Source of the DNA: Streptomyces sp. NBC_00178
GTDB taxonomy: Bacteria; Actinomycetota; Actinomycetes; Streptomycetales; Streptomycetaceae
Length of the DNA: 64,000 nt
Reading direction: 5' to 3'
NCBI RefSeq assembly: GCF_036206005.1
Contig: NZ_CP108143.1
Span: forward strand, 372,001 to 436,000
In this document: in pieces, positions 32,954 through 42,334 of the stretch
Position numbering within the stretch: position 1 is the stretch's first letter
Layout: each line of letters begins with the position of its first letter
Position numbers and translations under genes: made by a program
Notes under the pieces: generated by a model
What the model was told of the DNA's origin: nothing
Databases searched by the model: none
What the model saw: the letters and a program-made list of their open reading frames with translations, nothing else

Positions 32954-35900
32954 ATGCGGTTTGGGGTGCTCGGGCCACTGATGGTGTGGGACACCGAGGG
33001 GCGGGAAGTCAGAGTCCCCGAGGCCAAGGTCCGGGCCCTGCTGGCCGACCTCCTGGCGAGCGACGAGGGGCCGGTCTCCGCCGACCGGCTGATCCGGGAC
33101 CTGTGGGACGACGTGCCTCCCGGTAACCCCAGGGCCGCCCTGCAGGCCAAGGTCTCCCAGCTGCGGCGGGTCGTCGGCAGGGACCGGGTGGTGCGGCAGC
33201 CGCCGGGCTACCGGCTGCGGCTCGACGACGGCGACGAGGTGGACGCCGTACGGTTCCGCGCCCTGGCGACCGAGGCGCGCCTCGTCCAGGACCCCCGTTC
33301 CCGAGCCGTGCTGCTCACCGAGGCCCTGGAGTTGTGGCGCGGGCCCGCCTACGCGGACTTCGCGGACGGCGGGCTCGTGCGAGGTGCGGCGCAGCGCCTC
33401 GCGGAGCAGCGCGTGTCCGTGCGGGAGGACCAGGCGGAGGCGCGCCTGGAGGCACGGGACCACACGCTGCTCGCCGGGGAACTCGCCGACCTCGTGAGGC
33501 GCCACCCGCTGAGGGAACGCCTGCGCGCCGTTCAGATGAAGGCCCTGTACGCGACGGGCCGCCAGAGCGAGGCGCTCGCGTCGTACGACGATCTGAGGTG
33601 CAGGCTCGTCGAGGAGCTGGGCGTCGATCCCAGCCCCGAACTGGCCGCTCTGCACGCGGCGGTGCTCCGGCAGGACCCGGAACTGAGCGCCGTCTCGGAG
33701 GCCGGGGCGGTGACGGTGAGCCGGGCAGCGGCGGCCGCCCCGGGCGACGCGGCAGGCACGCGCGTCCCGCGCGCCGCGGCCGGCGCCGGTGACGCGGCCG
33801 CCCCCGCCGTCACGGCTGCGGTCCCCCGCACCGCCACACCGTCCGTGGCGTCGGCGAAACCGGACACCGCGGCGCTCCACGCCGCACCGGTGGGATCGGG
33901 CCCCGCGGCGGCCAAGGGCCCGGCCGGCGGCGCCGGGCCGGGCTCCCGCTCGAATCTCCCGGTTCCCCTCACCCCCCTCATCGGCCGCCACGAGGCCCTG
34001 GACCAGCTCTCGCGACTGCTCACGGAGAAGCGGCTGGTGACCCTGACGGGCCCCGGGGGCGTCGGGAAGACCCGGCTGGCCGTGGCAGCGGCGTCCGCCG
34101 GGCGGGACGGTGCCCGTGCCGGTGAACTGACGGACGGGACCTGGCTCGTGGAGTTCTCCGCGATCCGCACCGGCACGCCCGCCGACCTGGCTCAGGTCGT
34201 CGCCGCCACTCTGGGCATCCGGGACGACAGCCCCCGCTCGATGCCGGGCACCGGAAGCCCGGTGGCCTCCCTTCCGCATCGCCTCGCCGCCGCTCTGCGC
34301 GACCGCCGGACCCTGCTCGTCCTGGACAACTGCGAGCACGTCGTCGACGCCGCCGCCGGACTCACCGATCTGCTCCTGCGGACCGCCCCCGGACTGCGCG
34401 TCCTGGCCACGGGGCAGCAGCCGCTCGGGCTGGCGGGGGAGGCGGTGTTCCTCGTCGAGCCCCTGCCGCCCGCCGACGCCGCCCGCATGTTCATGGAGCG
34501 GGCGGCCGCCGCGGCCCCCGGCTTCCCGCGCACCCCGGACGATCCGGACGGGTCGGAACGCCGAGCCGTCGCCGAGATCTGCCGCCGCCTCGACGGCATC
34601 CCGCTCGCCCTGGAGCTCGCCGCCACCCGCGTGCGGGCGCTGGGGGTGCGGGGACTCGCCAGCCGGATCAACGACCGCTTCCGGGTGCTGACCCTCGGGC
34701 AGCGTGGTGCGCCGGCGCGTCAGCAGACACTGCGGGCGGTGATCGACTGGAGCTGGGAACTCCTGAGCGCGCCCGAACGGATCGTCCTGCGCCGACTGGC
34801 CGCGCACAGCGACGGCTGCGACCTGGAGGCGGCCGAGGCGGTCTGCGCGGGCGACGGTGTCACCGGCGACGAGGTGCTGGACCTCGTCACCCGGCTGGTC
34901 GACCGGTCCCTGGTGTCCGTCGTGGACGGGCCCATCGGCCCGCGCTACCGCCTGCTGGAGTCCGTCGCCGCGTACGCCACGGAACAGCTCCACGAGATGG
35001 AGGACTTCGACGCGGTCCGGGACAGGCACCTGCGCCACTACCGGGCGCTGGCCGAACAGGCCGAACCGCGGCTGCGGGGGGCCGGCCAGCGGACCTGGCT
35101 GGCCCGGCTGGACGCCGAGGCCGGCAACCTGCGGACAGCGCTCGACGAGGCGGTGCGGAGGGCGGGAGCGGGCGATCCGGGGGAGGCGGCGCGGCTCGTG
35201 ACCGCGCTGGCGTGGTGGTGGCTGCTGCGCGGCCGTCTCACCGAGGCCCGGCGCAGCCTGGAGTCGGTGCGGGCCGCGAGCGCCGGCGTGGGCGAGCCCG
35301 CCGAACTCACCGTCCTGCACACCGCTTTCGCCCTGCTCACCGGCGACCACGCCGCGGCGGGCTCTCTCGCCGCGAGGGCCGGCGGCCCCGCCGCGGGAAG
35401 TCGCCTCCGGGCTGCGGGGGACGCGGTCCCCGAGCCCGTACGCCGGGCCCGTGCGGTGTGGCTCTGCGCATACGGCCTGTTCAGCGCGGGTGACACGGCC
35501 GAGGCCGGCGAGCTGAACTCATACGCCCTTTCTCTGTTCACCGCCGCGGACGATCCGTGGGGCACCGCAGCCGCGCTCGGTCTGCGCGCGACACTCTCGC
35601 TGGTCCGCGGCGACCTCGACGGGCTCGGCCGCGACGGGACGCGAAGCGCCCTGATCTTCCGTGAACTGGGTGACCGATGGGGCGAGTTGCAGACGGTGTC
35701 CCCGCTCGCCGCGCTCGCCGAGATCAAGGGGGACTACGAGGACGCGGAGAGCCGCCAGCGCGAAGGGCTGCGCATGGCTCGGGAACTCGGCCTGGACGCG
35801 GAGGTGTCGGCGCGCCTCTCCGGGCTCGGCCGGCTCGCGCTGCTCGCCCGCGACTGGGACCGCGCGCGTGACCTGCACGAACAGGCGCGGCGGATCGCGG

Positions 35901-36457
35901 CGGAGCAGGGCTACACCTACGGCGAGATCCACTCCGGAATGGGCCTCGCACTCGGCGCGCGCCGCTCGGGCGACCTCGACGGGGCCGAGGCCCACCTGTC
36001 GGGCATCCGCGACGGATACGCCGAGGTGTCGTCCCGGGCGGGCGACCACCTGCTCCAGGCCGAGCTCGGCTTCCTCGCCGAGCTGCGGGGAGACGCGCGC
36101 GGGGCGGCGGATCACCATCTCGCGGGACTGGAGATCGCCCGCGCCCTGGCCGAGCCCCGCGCCCTGGCGCTGTCCCTGGAAGGGCTTGCAGGTGCGGCGG
36201 CCCTGCCCGGCCCCGGATCCGCTCCCGGCTGCGCCGCCCTTCTCCTGGGTGCGGCGGCCGCCGCCCGCAGCGGGGCCGGAGCACCGCTGCCGACGGCGGA
36301 ACGCGCCGACGTCGACCGCGTCACCGCTGCGGCGCGGGCCGCCCTGGGCGCCGCCGCGTACACCGATGCGTACGACCGGGGTGCGCGGCTGACCACCGGG
36401 GAAGCGGTCCGCCGCGCACACGCGGCACTCGGACCGCGACGGGGCACCTCCGCCTGA
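32954..36457 (+). CDS. Large SARP activator: BTAD/NB-ARC/TPR (AfsR type)
   Basis: An 1167-residue regulator. Residues ~1-95 form the OmpR-like DNA-binding domain and ~100-245 the bacterial transcriptional activation domain, together a SARP. An Ala/Pro-rich linker (~250-335) leads to a STAND/NB-ARC ATPase with P-loop GPGGVGKT (~366-373) and LLVLDNCEHV (Walker B). The C-terminal ~400 residues are TPR-like helical repeats. Such proteins activate antibiotic clusters in response to ATP/ADP state or a bound signal. ATG 32954 has no Shine-Dalgarno. It is divergent from the SDR/MFS pair and marks the right edge of the cluster; it is convergent with the GH36 gene. Confidence 0.93.
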   Translation: MRFGVLGPLMVWDTEGREVRVPEAKVRALLADLLASDEGPVSADRLIRDLWDDVPPGNPRAALQAKVSQLRRVVGRDRVVRQPPGYRLRLDDGDEVDAVRFRALATEARLVQDPRSRAVLLTEALELWRGPAYADFADGGLVRGAAQRLAEQRVSVREDQAEARLEARDHTLLAGELADLVRRHPLRERLRAVQMKALYATGRQSEALASYDDLRCRLVEELGVDPSPELAALHAAVLRQDPELSAVSEAGAVTVSRAAAAAPGDAAGTRVPRAAAGAGDAAAPAVTAAVPRTATPSVASAKPDTAALHAAPVGSGPAAAKGPAGGAGPGSRSNLPVPLTPLIGRHEALDQLSRLLTEKRLVTLTGPGGVGKTRLAVAAASAGRDGARAGELTDGTWLVEFSAIRTGTPADLAQVVAATLGIRDDSPRSMPGTGSPVASLPHRLAAALRDRRTLLVLDNCEHVVDAAAGLTDLLLRTAPGLRVLATGQQPLGLAGEAVFLVEPLPPADAARMFMERAAAAAPGFPRTPDDPDGSERRAVAEICRRLDGIPLALELAATRVRALGVRGLASRINDRFRVLTLGQRGAPARQQTLRAVIDWSWELLSAPERIVLRRLAAHSDGCDLEAAEAVCAGDGVTGDEVLDLVTRLVDRSLVSVVDGPIGPRYRLLESVAAYATEQLHEMEDFDAVRDRHLRHYRALAEQAEPRLRGAGQRTWLARLDAEAGNLRTALDEAVRRAGAGDPGEAARLVTALAWWWLLRGRLTEARRSLESVRAASAGVGEPAELTVLHTAFALLTGDHAAAGSLAARAGGPAAGSRLRAAGDAVPEPVRRARAVWLCAYGLFSAGDTAEAGELNSYALSLFTAADDPWGTAAALGLRATLSLVRGDLDGLGRDGTRSALIFRELGDRWGELQTVSPLAALAEIKGDYEDAESRQREGLRMARELGLDAEVSARLSGLGRLALLARDWDRARDLHEQARRIAAEQGYTYGEIHSGMGLALGARRSGDLDGAEAHLSGIRDGYAEVSSRAGDHLLQAELGFLAELRGDARGAADHHLAGLEIARALAEPRALALSLEGLAGAAALPGPGSAPGCAALLLGAAAAARSGAGAPLPTAERADVDRVTAAARAALGAAAYTDAYDRGARLTTGEAVRRAHAALGPRRGTSA

Positions 36458-36492
36458 CGGCAGGGGGTCCGTGCCTGACGGGCCGGGGGCTG

Positions 36493-38625
36493 TCAGGGGG
36501 ACACGCGCATCAGGTGGATCGCCGTGCTCGCCCAGTCCCCCACCGGGAGTTCGAGCGGCAGACCGTGCTCCATCAGCACCGTCGCGTGGTGCGTCACGCC
36601 CGTCGCCACGTCCCGGTAGACGGCCGCCGGGTCGAGACCGGCGAGATGCACGGGGAACTCCGGCCGCCCCCTGCGCGGCGTCCGCTGCCACGCGAGCACC
36701 AGGGCCTCCGCCCTGTCGGGCGAGCTGTACTGCACGACCGTGGGCCCGTCGTCGACGGGGCCCCGCAGCCTGTGCTGGACGCCGTGCTGCACCAGATGGC
36801 GGACCTGCTTGTAGGCGTCGACGAATCCGGCACCCTCGGCGATCTCCTCGTCCGACCAGCGGGTGAGGTCACCGCCGACGGCCAGGAGCCCGGCCGACGC
36901 CACGTGGAACCGGAAGGCCAGCGGCACCGAGCGTGCGGTGAGCTCGTTGGGTACGTCGGTGACCCAGGCGGCCATCGTCGACGCCGGGTAGATCTGGCTG
37001 TAGCCGTGCTGGATCGCGATGCGGTCGGCCGCGTCGGTGTTGTCCGAGGGCCACACCTGGTCGGTGCGGGAGAGGATTCCGAGGTCCACGCGGCCGCCGC
37101 CGCCGCTGCACGCCTCGATGCGGAGCCGGGGGTGGTCGGCGCGCAGCCGGTCGATGACGCCGTAGAGGTTGTGGACGTACGTGCTCCACAGGCGGTCGTC
37201 GCCGTCGGGGCCGGACGGTCCCGCCTCGCTGAACGCCCGGTTCATGTCCCACTTGAGGAAGTCGATGCCGTGGTCGGCGACCAGCGCCGTGAGCCACCTG
37301 TACGCCCAGTCGGCGACGTCGTCCCGGGCGAAGTTGAGCACGAGCTGGTTGCGCAGTTCGGTGCGGGTGCGGTGCGGGAAGTGCAGGACCCAGTCGGGGT
37401 GGGCGCGGTAGAGGTCGCTGTCGGCGTTGACCATCTCCGGTTCGACCCAGAGGCCGAAGAGCATGCCGAGGCGGTGCACCTCGCCGACCAGCGGGCCGAG
37501 GCCGTTCGGAAAGCGCTCGGGGGACGGGGTCCAGTCGCCGAGGCCGGCCCGGTCGCTGCGCCGGGCGCCGAACCAGCCGTCGTCCATGACGTACAGTTCG
37601 GCGCCCAGTTCGGCGGCTCGGGCCGCGAGGGCCATCTGGCCCTTCTCGTCGATGTCGAAGCCGGTCGCCTCCCAGGAGTTGTAGAGGACGGGGCGCGTCT
37701 CGTCCGGGTGGGGTACGACGTGTGCGCGGGTGTAGGCGTGCCACGCACGGCTCGCCGCGCCGAAGCCGCCCTCGGTGCGGAGTCCTGCGAAGCGCGGGGT
37801 GGTGTGTGTCCCGCCGGGTGCCAGGCGCAGGGCCGTCGAGTCGTGTCCCGCGCCCCCGGTGAAGCCCGCACGGCCGTCGGAGGTGCGCTGGGCGGTGATG
37901 CGCCAGCTGCCGCTCCAGGCGAGGGCGGCGCTCCACACCTCGCCGTGGTCCTCACTCGCGCCGCCGTCGTCCAGCATGACCCAGGGGTTCGTGTGGTGGC
38001 TGGTGATCCCGCGCCGGCTGGTCAGCACGGTCTCGCCGAACGGCAGTGCCTCGCGGTGCAGTTGCGTCTCCGCGGCCCACTGCCCGGTGACGTGGCTGAT
38101 CCGGTGGTCGCCGCGCGGCGGCAGGGTCCAGGCGGCCGAGTCGGCGCGCAGCAGGACGATATCGTCCGTTCCGGTGTTGTGCAGGGACGTCCAGCGCTCG
38201 ATCACGTCGCTGTCCCGGTGCACGCGGTAGTGCAGCACGATCCCGAAGCCGTAGTGACGGTCACGGAAGACGAGGTCCAACTCCGCCGCCCCGTCGGGTG
38301 TTTCACGGATGTCGTGACGTTCGGGCAGCCACTCGACGGCGCGGGTGCCGTCGGCGAACCGGACCTGGAGGGACGGCACCCCGTAGCGTGCGCCGCCGGC
38401 GACCGGCAGCTCCTCGCCGACGGGCGGACGGCCCTCGAAGCTGCTGACCTCGCGGTCGAGCGCGTGTGGCCGGGCGGCTATCTCCCGCGCCTCGTCCAGG
38501 GTCAGCCTGCCGCCCCAGGCCACGTGGCAGGGCGCGCCGGTGCCGTCGATCCGCACCGCGTACGAGGTGTGCGGGGTGTTGAGCAACCACAGGCGGACGT
38601 CCGGGGCGTAGGAGATCTGGGGCAT
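36493..38625 (-). CDS. GH36 alpha-galactosidase
   Basis: A 710-residue GH36 enzyme with the N-terminal beta-sandwich, the (beta/alpha)8 barrel and the C-terminal domain. FLKWDMNRAFSE (about 455) holds the nucleophile Asp and WPSDNTDAADRI (about 525) the acid/base Asp; ACSGGGGRVD is also typical. It has no signal peptide and is probably a cytoplasmic enzyme that releases galactose from imported oligosaccharides. ATG 38625 is chosen, with GAGGA upstream. It is divergent from the ROK repressor/ABC operon and has its own TTGACA promoter at 38694. The stop is 35 bp from the convergent SARP gene, with no clear terminator. Confidence 0.93.
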   Translation of the reverse strand: MPQISYAPDVRLWLLNTPHTSYAVRIDGTGAPCHVAWGGRLTLDEAREIAARPHALDREVSSFEGRPPVGEELPVAGGARYGVPSLQVRFADGTRAVEWLPERHDIRETPDGAAELDLVFRDRHYGFGIVLHYRVHRDSDVIERWTSLHNTGTDDIVLLRADSAAWTLPPRGDHRISHVTGQWAAETQLHREALPFGETVLTSRRGITSHHTNPWVMLDDGGASEDHGEVWSAALAWSGSWRITAQRTSDGRAGFTGGAGHDSTALRLAPGGTHTTPRFAGLRTEGGFGAASRAWHAYTRAHVVPHPDETRPVLYNSWEATGFDIDEKGQMALAARAAELGAELYVMDDGWFGARRSDRAGLGDWTPSPERFPNGLGPLVGEVHRLGMLFGLWVEPEMVNADSDLYRAHPDWVLHFPHRTRTELRNQLVLNFARDDVADWAYRWLTALVADHGIDFLKWDMNRAFSEAGPSGPDGDDRLWSTYVHNLYGVIDRLRADHPRLRIEACSGGGGRVDLGILSRTDQVWPSDNTDAADRIAIQHGYSQIYPASTMAAWVTDVPNELTARSVPLAFRFHVASAGLLAVGGDLTRWSDEEIAEGAGFVDAYKQVRHLVQHGVQHRLRGPVDDGPTVVQYSSPDRAEALVLAWQRTPRRGRPEFPVHLAGLDPAAVYRDVATGVTHHATVLMEHGLPLELPVGDWASTAIHLMRVSP

Positions 38626-38665
38626 GGACGTCCTCACGTTCGGGGGCAGCACTGTGACGGCAGGT

Positions 38666-38694
38666 AGCCAATCCGCCCTTCGATCCGTTGTCAA
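38666..38694 (-). promoter_or_regulatory. Promoter of GH36 gene
   Basis: On the minus strand TTGACA (38694 to 38689) and TTGGCT (38671 to 38666) are 17 bp apart, upstream of ATG 38625. The -35 is perfect and the -10 weak. Confidence 0.5.
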
Positions 38695-38737
38695 GTGCCT
38701 GCCTGCGGGCAACTTTTGCTCGATACGAGGGTGATCA

Positions 38738-38768
38738 ACTCCTGTTTCGCAGGAGTCCTGCTTTTTTT
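38738..38768 (+). terminator. Hairpin with T tract between divergent promoters
   Basis: ACTCCTG (38738-38744), loop TTTCG, CAGGAGT (38750-38756), then CCTGC and seven Ts (38762-38768). It resembles a factor-independent terminator, rare in this GC-rich genome. A second overlapping arm, CAGGA-G-TCCTG (38750-38760), allows an alternative pairing. The 19-bp palindrome could instead be the ROK operator. Confidence 0.55.
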
Positions 38769-38769
38769 A

Positions 38770-38798
38770 TTGACAGAGGAAATTAAGTCACCTACGTT
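38770..38798 (+). promoter_or_regulatory. Promoter of ROK/ABC operon, leaderless
   Basis: TTGACA (38770-38775) and TACGTT (38793-38798) are 17 bp apart; the ATG at 38806 falls at the predicted transcript start. No Shine-Dalgarno precedes the ATG. Confidence 0.55.
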
Positions 38799-38805
38799 TC
38801 CGGCC

Positions 38806-39993
38806 ATGTCAACGACCGACCAGGTGGAGGCGTTTCCGGCGGCCACCCCCGCCGCGTCCCTGATCTTCACCACCGTGCTCTCGCAGGGGCCGCTCAGCCG
38901 TGTGGAGCTCTCCCGCCGCACCGGCCTCTCCTCGGCCGCGGTCACCAAGGCCGTACGACCGCTCATGGCGGCCGGCTACTTCGTCGAAGCCGTCGACGAC
39001 AGTGCCCCACCCGCCGTCGGACGGCCGGCCAACCCGGTCCGGGTGGACGGCGGCAGGGCCCTGTTCATCGGCGTGAAGGTGACGGCCGACGAGGTGATCG
39101 CGGTCCTGGCGGACCTGTGCTGCCGCATCCGGCTGGCGCGCCATGTGCCGCTCACCGGTCGTGATCCCGGCTCGGTGATCGCCGTGATCACGGAACTGAC
39201 GGCGGAGCTGAGGGTGGAGGCCGAGGGGTTCGGCGTCTCGGTCCAGGGGCTCGCGATCGCCATGTCCGGGGACGTGGACCGGGCGGCGGGAGTCGTCCGC
39301 TACTCGCCCTTCCTGGACTGGCGTGACATCGCGCTCGCCGACCTCGCGACGGCGGCCACCGGACTACCCACCACCGTCGACAACGACGTACGTGCGCTGA
39401 CGGTCGCCGAGCAGTGGTTCGGCGCGGGCGTCGGACTGTCCGACTTCGCCCTGGTCACCGTCGGCGCCGGAATCGGCTGCGGCCTGGTGGTCAACGGGCG
39501 GGTGGTCTCGGGGGCGCACGGCATCGCCGGGGAGATCGGGCATCTGGCCATCGATCCCCGTGGTCCGCTGTGCCACTGCGGCAACCGGGGCTGCGTCGAG
39601 GCGATCGCCTCCGACTCGGCCATCGTGCGCAGGATCCGGCACGACACGGGCGAGCAGGTCACCGGACCGGCCCAGGCACTCGAACTGGCGCACAGCGGCA
39701 GTCCCGAGGCGCGCGAGGCGTACGCGGACGCCGGTGCGGCGATCGGCCGGGCGATCGGCACGGTGGTCAACCTGCTCGGTCCGGAGCGCGTGATCATCTC
39801 GGGCGAAGGACTCGCGGCGTACGACCTGTTCGCCGCCCAGATCAAGGAAGCGTTCTCCGCGACCGCTTTCAGCACAGCAGAACAGTGCGACGTGGTCACA
39901 CGTCCGCTGCCGTTCGAGGAGTGGGCGCGCGGGGCCGCGGCCACCGCGATCCAGACCTTCACAGGGTCAGACACCATCCAGGAGAAGCGATGA
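38806..39993 (+). CDS. ROK-family transcriptional repressor
   Basis: A 395-residue regulator. The N-terminal winged helix-turn-helix (about 20-75, LSRVELSRRTGLSSAAVTKA) is followed by the ROK sugar-binding domain. The intact zinc cluster CHCGNRGCVEA (about 256-266) is present, as is VTVGAGIGCGLVVNG. NagC/XylR-type ROK proteins bind sugars and release DNA. ATG 38806 is chosen: the frame is open upstream, but those residues are encoded by the terminator/promoter. It is first in an operon with the lipoprotein, permeases and GH27, and its TGA overlaps the next ATG. It probably autoregulates and controls the divergent GH36. Confidence 0.9.
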   Translation: MSTTDQVEAFPAATPAASLIFTTVLSQGPLSRVELSRRTGLSSAAVTKAVRPLMAAGYFVEAVDDSAPPAVGRPANPVRVDGGRALFIGVKVTADEVIAVLADLCCRIRLARHVPLTGRDPGSVIAVITELTAELRVEAEGFGVSVQGLAIAMSGDVDRAAGVVRYSPFLDWRDIALADLATAATGLPTTVDNDVRALTVAEQWFGAGVGLSDFALVTVGAGIGCGLVVNGRVVSGAHGIAGEIGHLAIDPRGPLCHCGNRGCVEAIASDSAIVRRIRHDTGEQVTGPAQALELAHSGSPEAREAYADAGAAIGRAIGTVVNLLGPERVIISGEGLAAYDLFAAQIKEAFSATAFSTAEQCDVVTRPLPFEEWARGAAATAIQTFTGSDTIQEKR

Positions 39994-41300
39994 CGCAAGC
40001 GAGCCGCATACCCGCGACCGGTGGTCCGAGACGACGCACCGTCGTCAACGGGATGATGGGAGTGGGGGCAGCCGCCCTCGCCGGGCCCGCGCTGACGGCC
40101 TGCGGCGGCCCGCCGGCCGGTGACGCGAAGAGCGTGACGTTCGGGTCCAACGGCGCCGACGCCACACCCAAGAAGGCCTACGCGGCGGTGACCAAGGCCT
40201 TCACCGGGAAGACCGAGCTGAAGGTCAAGACCAACACGGTCGACCACGACACCTTCCAGAAGAGCATCTCGAGCTACCTGCAGGGCACCCCGGACGACAC
40301 GTTCACCTGGTTCGCCGGCTACCGCATGCAGTACTTCGCGCAGAAGAAGCTCGCCGGTCCCGTCGACGACGTGTGGGAGACGATCGGCTCCGGGTACAGC
40401 GAGGCGGCCAAGCAGCTCTCCAAGGGCACGGACGGCAAGTACTACTTCGTCCCGCTGTACAACTACCCGTGGGCCGTCTTCTACCGGAAGAGCGTCTTCA
40501 AGGAGCGCGGTTACACGGCGCCGGCCACCTGGTCGCAGTTCGTCGCGCTGGCCAAGCGGATGAAGAAGGACGGGCTCTCGCCCATCGCGTCGGGTTACGG
40601 CGGCGGCGACAGCTGGTCCATCCTCGGCGCGTTCGACTACCTGAACCTGCGTGCCAACGGCTACGACTTCCACATGGACCTGATGCACGGCAATGTCGCC
40701 TGGAGCGACAAGCGCATGAGCAGGGTCCTGGACCTGTGGCGCGAGATCGCTCCGTACTACCAGCCGGGCGCCGGCGGGCGTTCGTGGCAGGACGCGGCGC
40801 AGTCGCTCCTCGAGAAGAAGTCCGGCATGGCCGTCATCGGACTCTTCCTCGGCCAGCAGGTCACCGACCCGGCGCTGCGCGACGACATCGACTTCTTCCC
40901 GTTCCCGGAGATCGACCCGGCGCACGGCATGGACAGTGTCGAGGCGCCCACCGACGGTTTCATGCTCAGTCGCAACCCGAAGAACCCCGAAGGGGCCCGG
41001 AAGTTCCTCGAGTTCCTCGGCAGCCCCGAGGCGGAGAACCTCTACATGGGTGTCGACCCGAGCAACGTCGCCGTCCACAGCAAGGCCGACACCAGCACGT
41101 ACAACGCGCTGCAGAAGAAGTCGGCCGAACTCATCGGCGCGGCCAAGCACATCACCCAGTTCAGCGACCGGGACAGCGACCCGGGGTTCATCTCCACGGT
41201 CGTGCTGCCCGGGCTGACGCAGTGGCTCAGCCACCCGGACGACGGCACGGCGACGCTGAAGAAGATCGAGTCCCAGCGCGCCCGCTTCTTCTCCAGCTGA
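39990..41300 (+). CDS. Extracellular sugar-binding lipoprotein of ABC importer
   Basis: A 436-residue solute-binding protein. The N-terminus carries RRRTVVNGMMGVG (twin-arginine type) and the lipobox LTAC, so it should be an exported lipoprotein. The rest matches family 1 sugar-binding proteins. AGGAG lies 5 bases before ATG 39990, overlapping the ROK stop. Galactose-containing oligosaccharides are the likely ligand from the GH36/GH27 context. Confidence 0.9.
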   Translation: MTQASRIPATGGPRRRTVVNGMMGVGAAALAGPALTACGGPPAGDAKSVTFGSNGADATPKKAYAAVTKAFTGKTELKVKTNTVDHDTFQKSISSYLQGTPDDTFTWFAGYRMQYFAQKKLAGPVDDVWETIGSGYSEAAKQLSKGTDGKYYFVPLYNYPWAVFYRKSVFKERGYTAPATWSQFVALAKRMKKDGLSPIASGYGGGDSWSILGAFDYLNLRANGYDFHMDLMHGNVAWSDKRMSRVLDLWREIAPYYQPGAGGRSWQDAAQSLLEKKSGMAVIGLFLGQQVTDPALRDDIDFFPFPEIDPAHGMDSVEAPTDGFMLSRNPKNPEGARKFLEFLGSPEAENLYMGVDPSNVAVHSKADTSTYNALQKKSAELIGAAKHITQFSDRDSDPGFISTVVLPGLTQWLSHPDDGTATLKKIESQRARFFSS

Positions 41301-41359
41301 TCCGACCCCGGATTCCCGAGCCGCCACCCCGACGACCCGCCCGAGGGACGCCCACCCCT

Positions 41360-42334
41360 ATGACTTCCACACTCGAAGCACCGGAGGATCCGGTCACGCC
41401 GGCCGCTCGCCGGGTGCCCGCCCGACCGGGCAGGCCGCGCAGGCTGAGTCCGCGCGACAGGCTGTTCCTCGGCGTCATCGTCGGTGTGCCGCTGCTGGCC
41501 CTGCTGATCTTCGTCTGGTTGCCCGCACTCGCCTCCTTCGCCCTCTCCTTCACCAGTTGGGACGGCATCTCGCCGTCCGACATCGAATGGATCGGCTGGG
41601 AGAACTACGCCGAGATCTTCACCAACTACCCGCCGTTCTGGCCCGCCGTCCAGCACAACGTGATCTGGCTGCTGTTCACGGCGCTGCTGCCCACACCGTT
41701 CGGCATATTCCTCGCGTACCAGCTCGACCGGAAGATCCGGTTCACCCGGATCTACCAGACCGCGATCTTCCTGCCCATGGTGCTGTCCCTCGCGGTCGTC
41801 GGTCTCATCTGGGAGATCATCTACAACCCGGACAACGGCCTGCTGAACGGCATCATCGGCGCCGTGTCCCCCGGCACCCACATCGACTGGCTGTCCGACC
41901 CCGACCTCAACCTGTGGGCCGTGCTCGTCGCGTCCGCGTGGCGTCACACGGGTTACATCATGATCCTCTACCTGGCCGGCCTGAAGGGCTTCGATCCCGC
42001 GCTCAAGGAGGCCGCCGCGCTGGACGGCGCCAACGGCCGTCAGACGTTCCTGCGCGTGGTCTTCCCCGCCCTGAAGCCGGTCAACATCGTCATCCTCGTC
42101 GTCACGGCCATGGAGTCGCTGCGCGCCTTCGACATCGTGTACGTCCTGGGCGGCGGCATCGGCAGCAAGCCCGGCATGGAACTGCTCTCCCTGCTGATCA
42201 CCGACAACATCGTCGGTGAGACCAGCCACATCGGCTACGGCTCGGCCATCGCGGTGATCATGCTGCTGGTCTCGCTGACCGCCATCTGCACCTTCCTCGT
42301 ACAGAACTTCCGCAAGGACAAGGAGGAGGAGTGA
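41360..42334 (+). CDS. Carbohydrate ABC transporter permease (MalF type)
   Basis: A 324-residue permease with a basic N-terminal tail (~35 residues) and about six membrane spans. The EAA loop reads KEAAALDGANGRQTFLRVVFP. It starts at ATG 41360 with only a weak GAGGG site, 59 bp after the lipoprotein gene. Its TGA overlaps the GTG of the next permease. It partners with the MalG-type permease; the ATPase is not encoded here. Confidence 0.92.
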   Translation: MTSTLEAPEDPVTPAARRVPARPGRPRRLSPRDRLFLGVIVGVPLLALLIFVWLPALASFALSFTSWDGISPSDIEWIGWENYAEIFTNYPPFWPAVQHNVIWLLFTALLPTPFGIFLAYQLDRKIRFTRIYQTAIFLPMVLSLAVVGLIWEIIYNPDNGLLNGIIGAVSPGTHIDWLSDPDLNLWAVLVASAWRHTGYIMILYLAGLKGFDPALKEAAALDGANGRQTFLRVVFPALKPVNIVILVVTAMESLRAFDIVYVLGGGIGSKPGMELLSLLITDNIVGETSHIGYGSAIAVIMLLVSLTAICTFLVQNFRKDKEEE

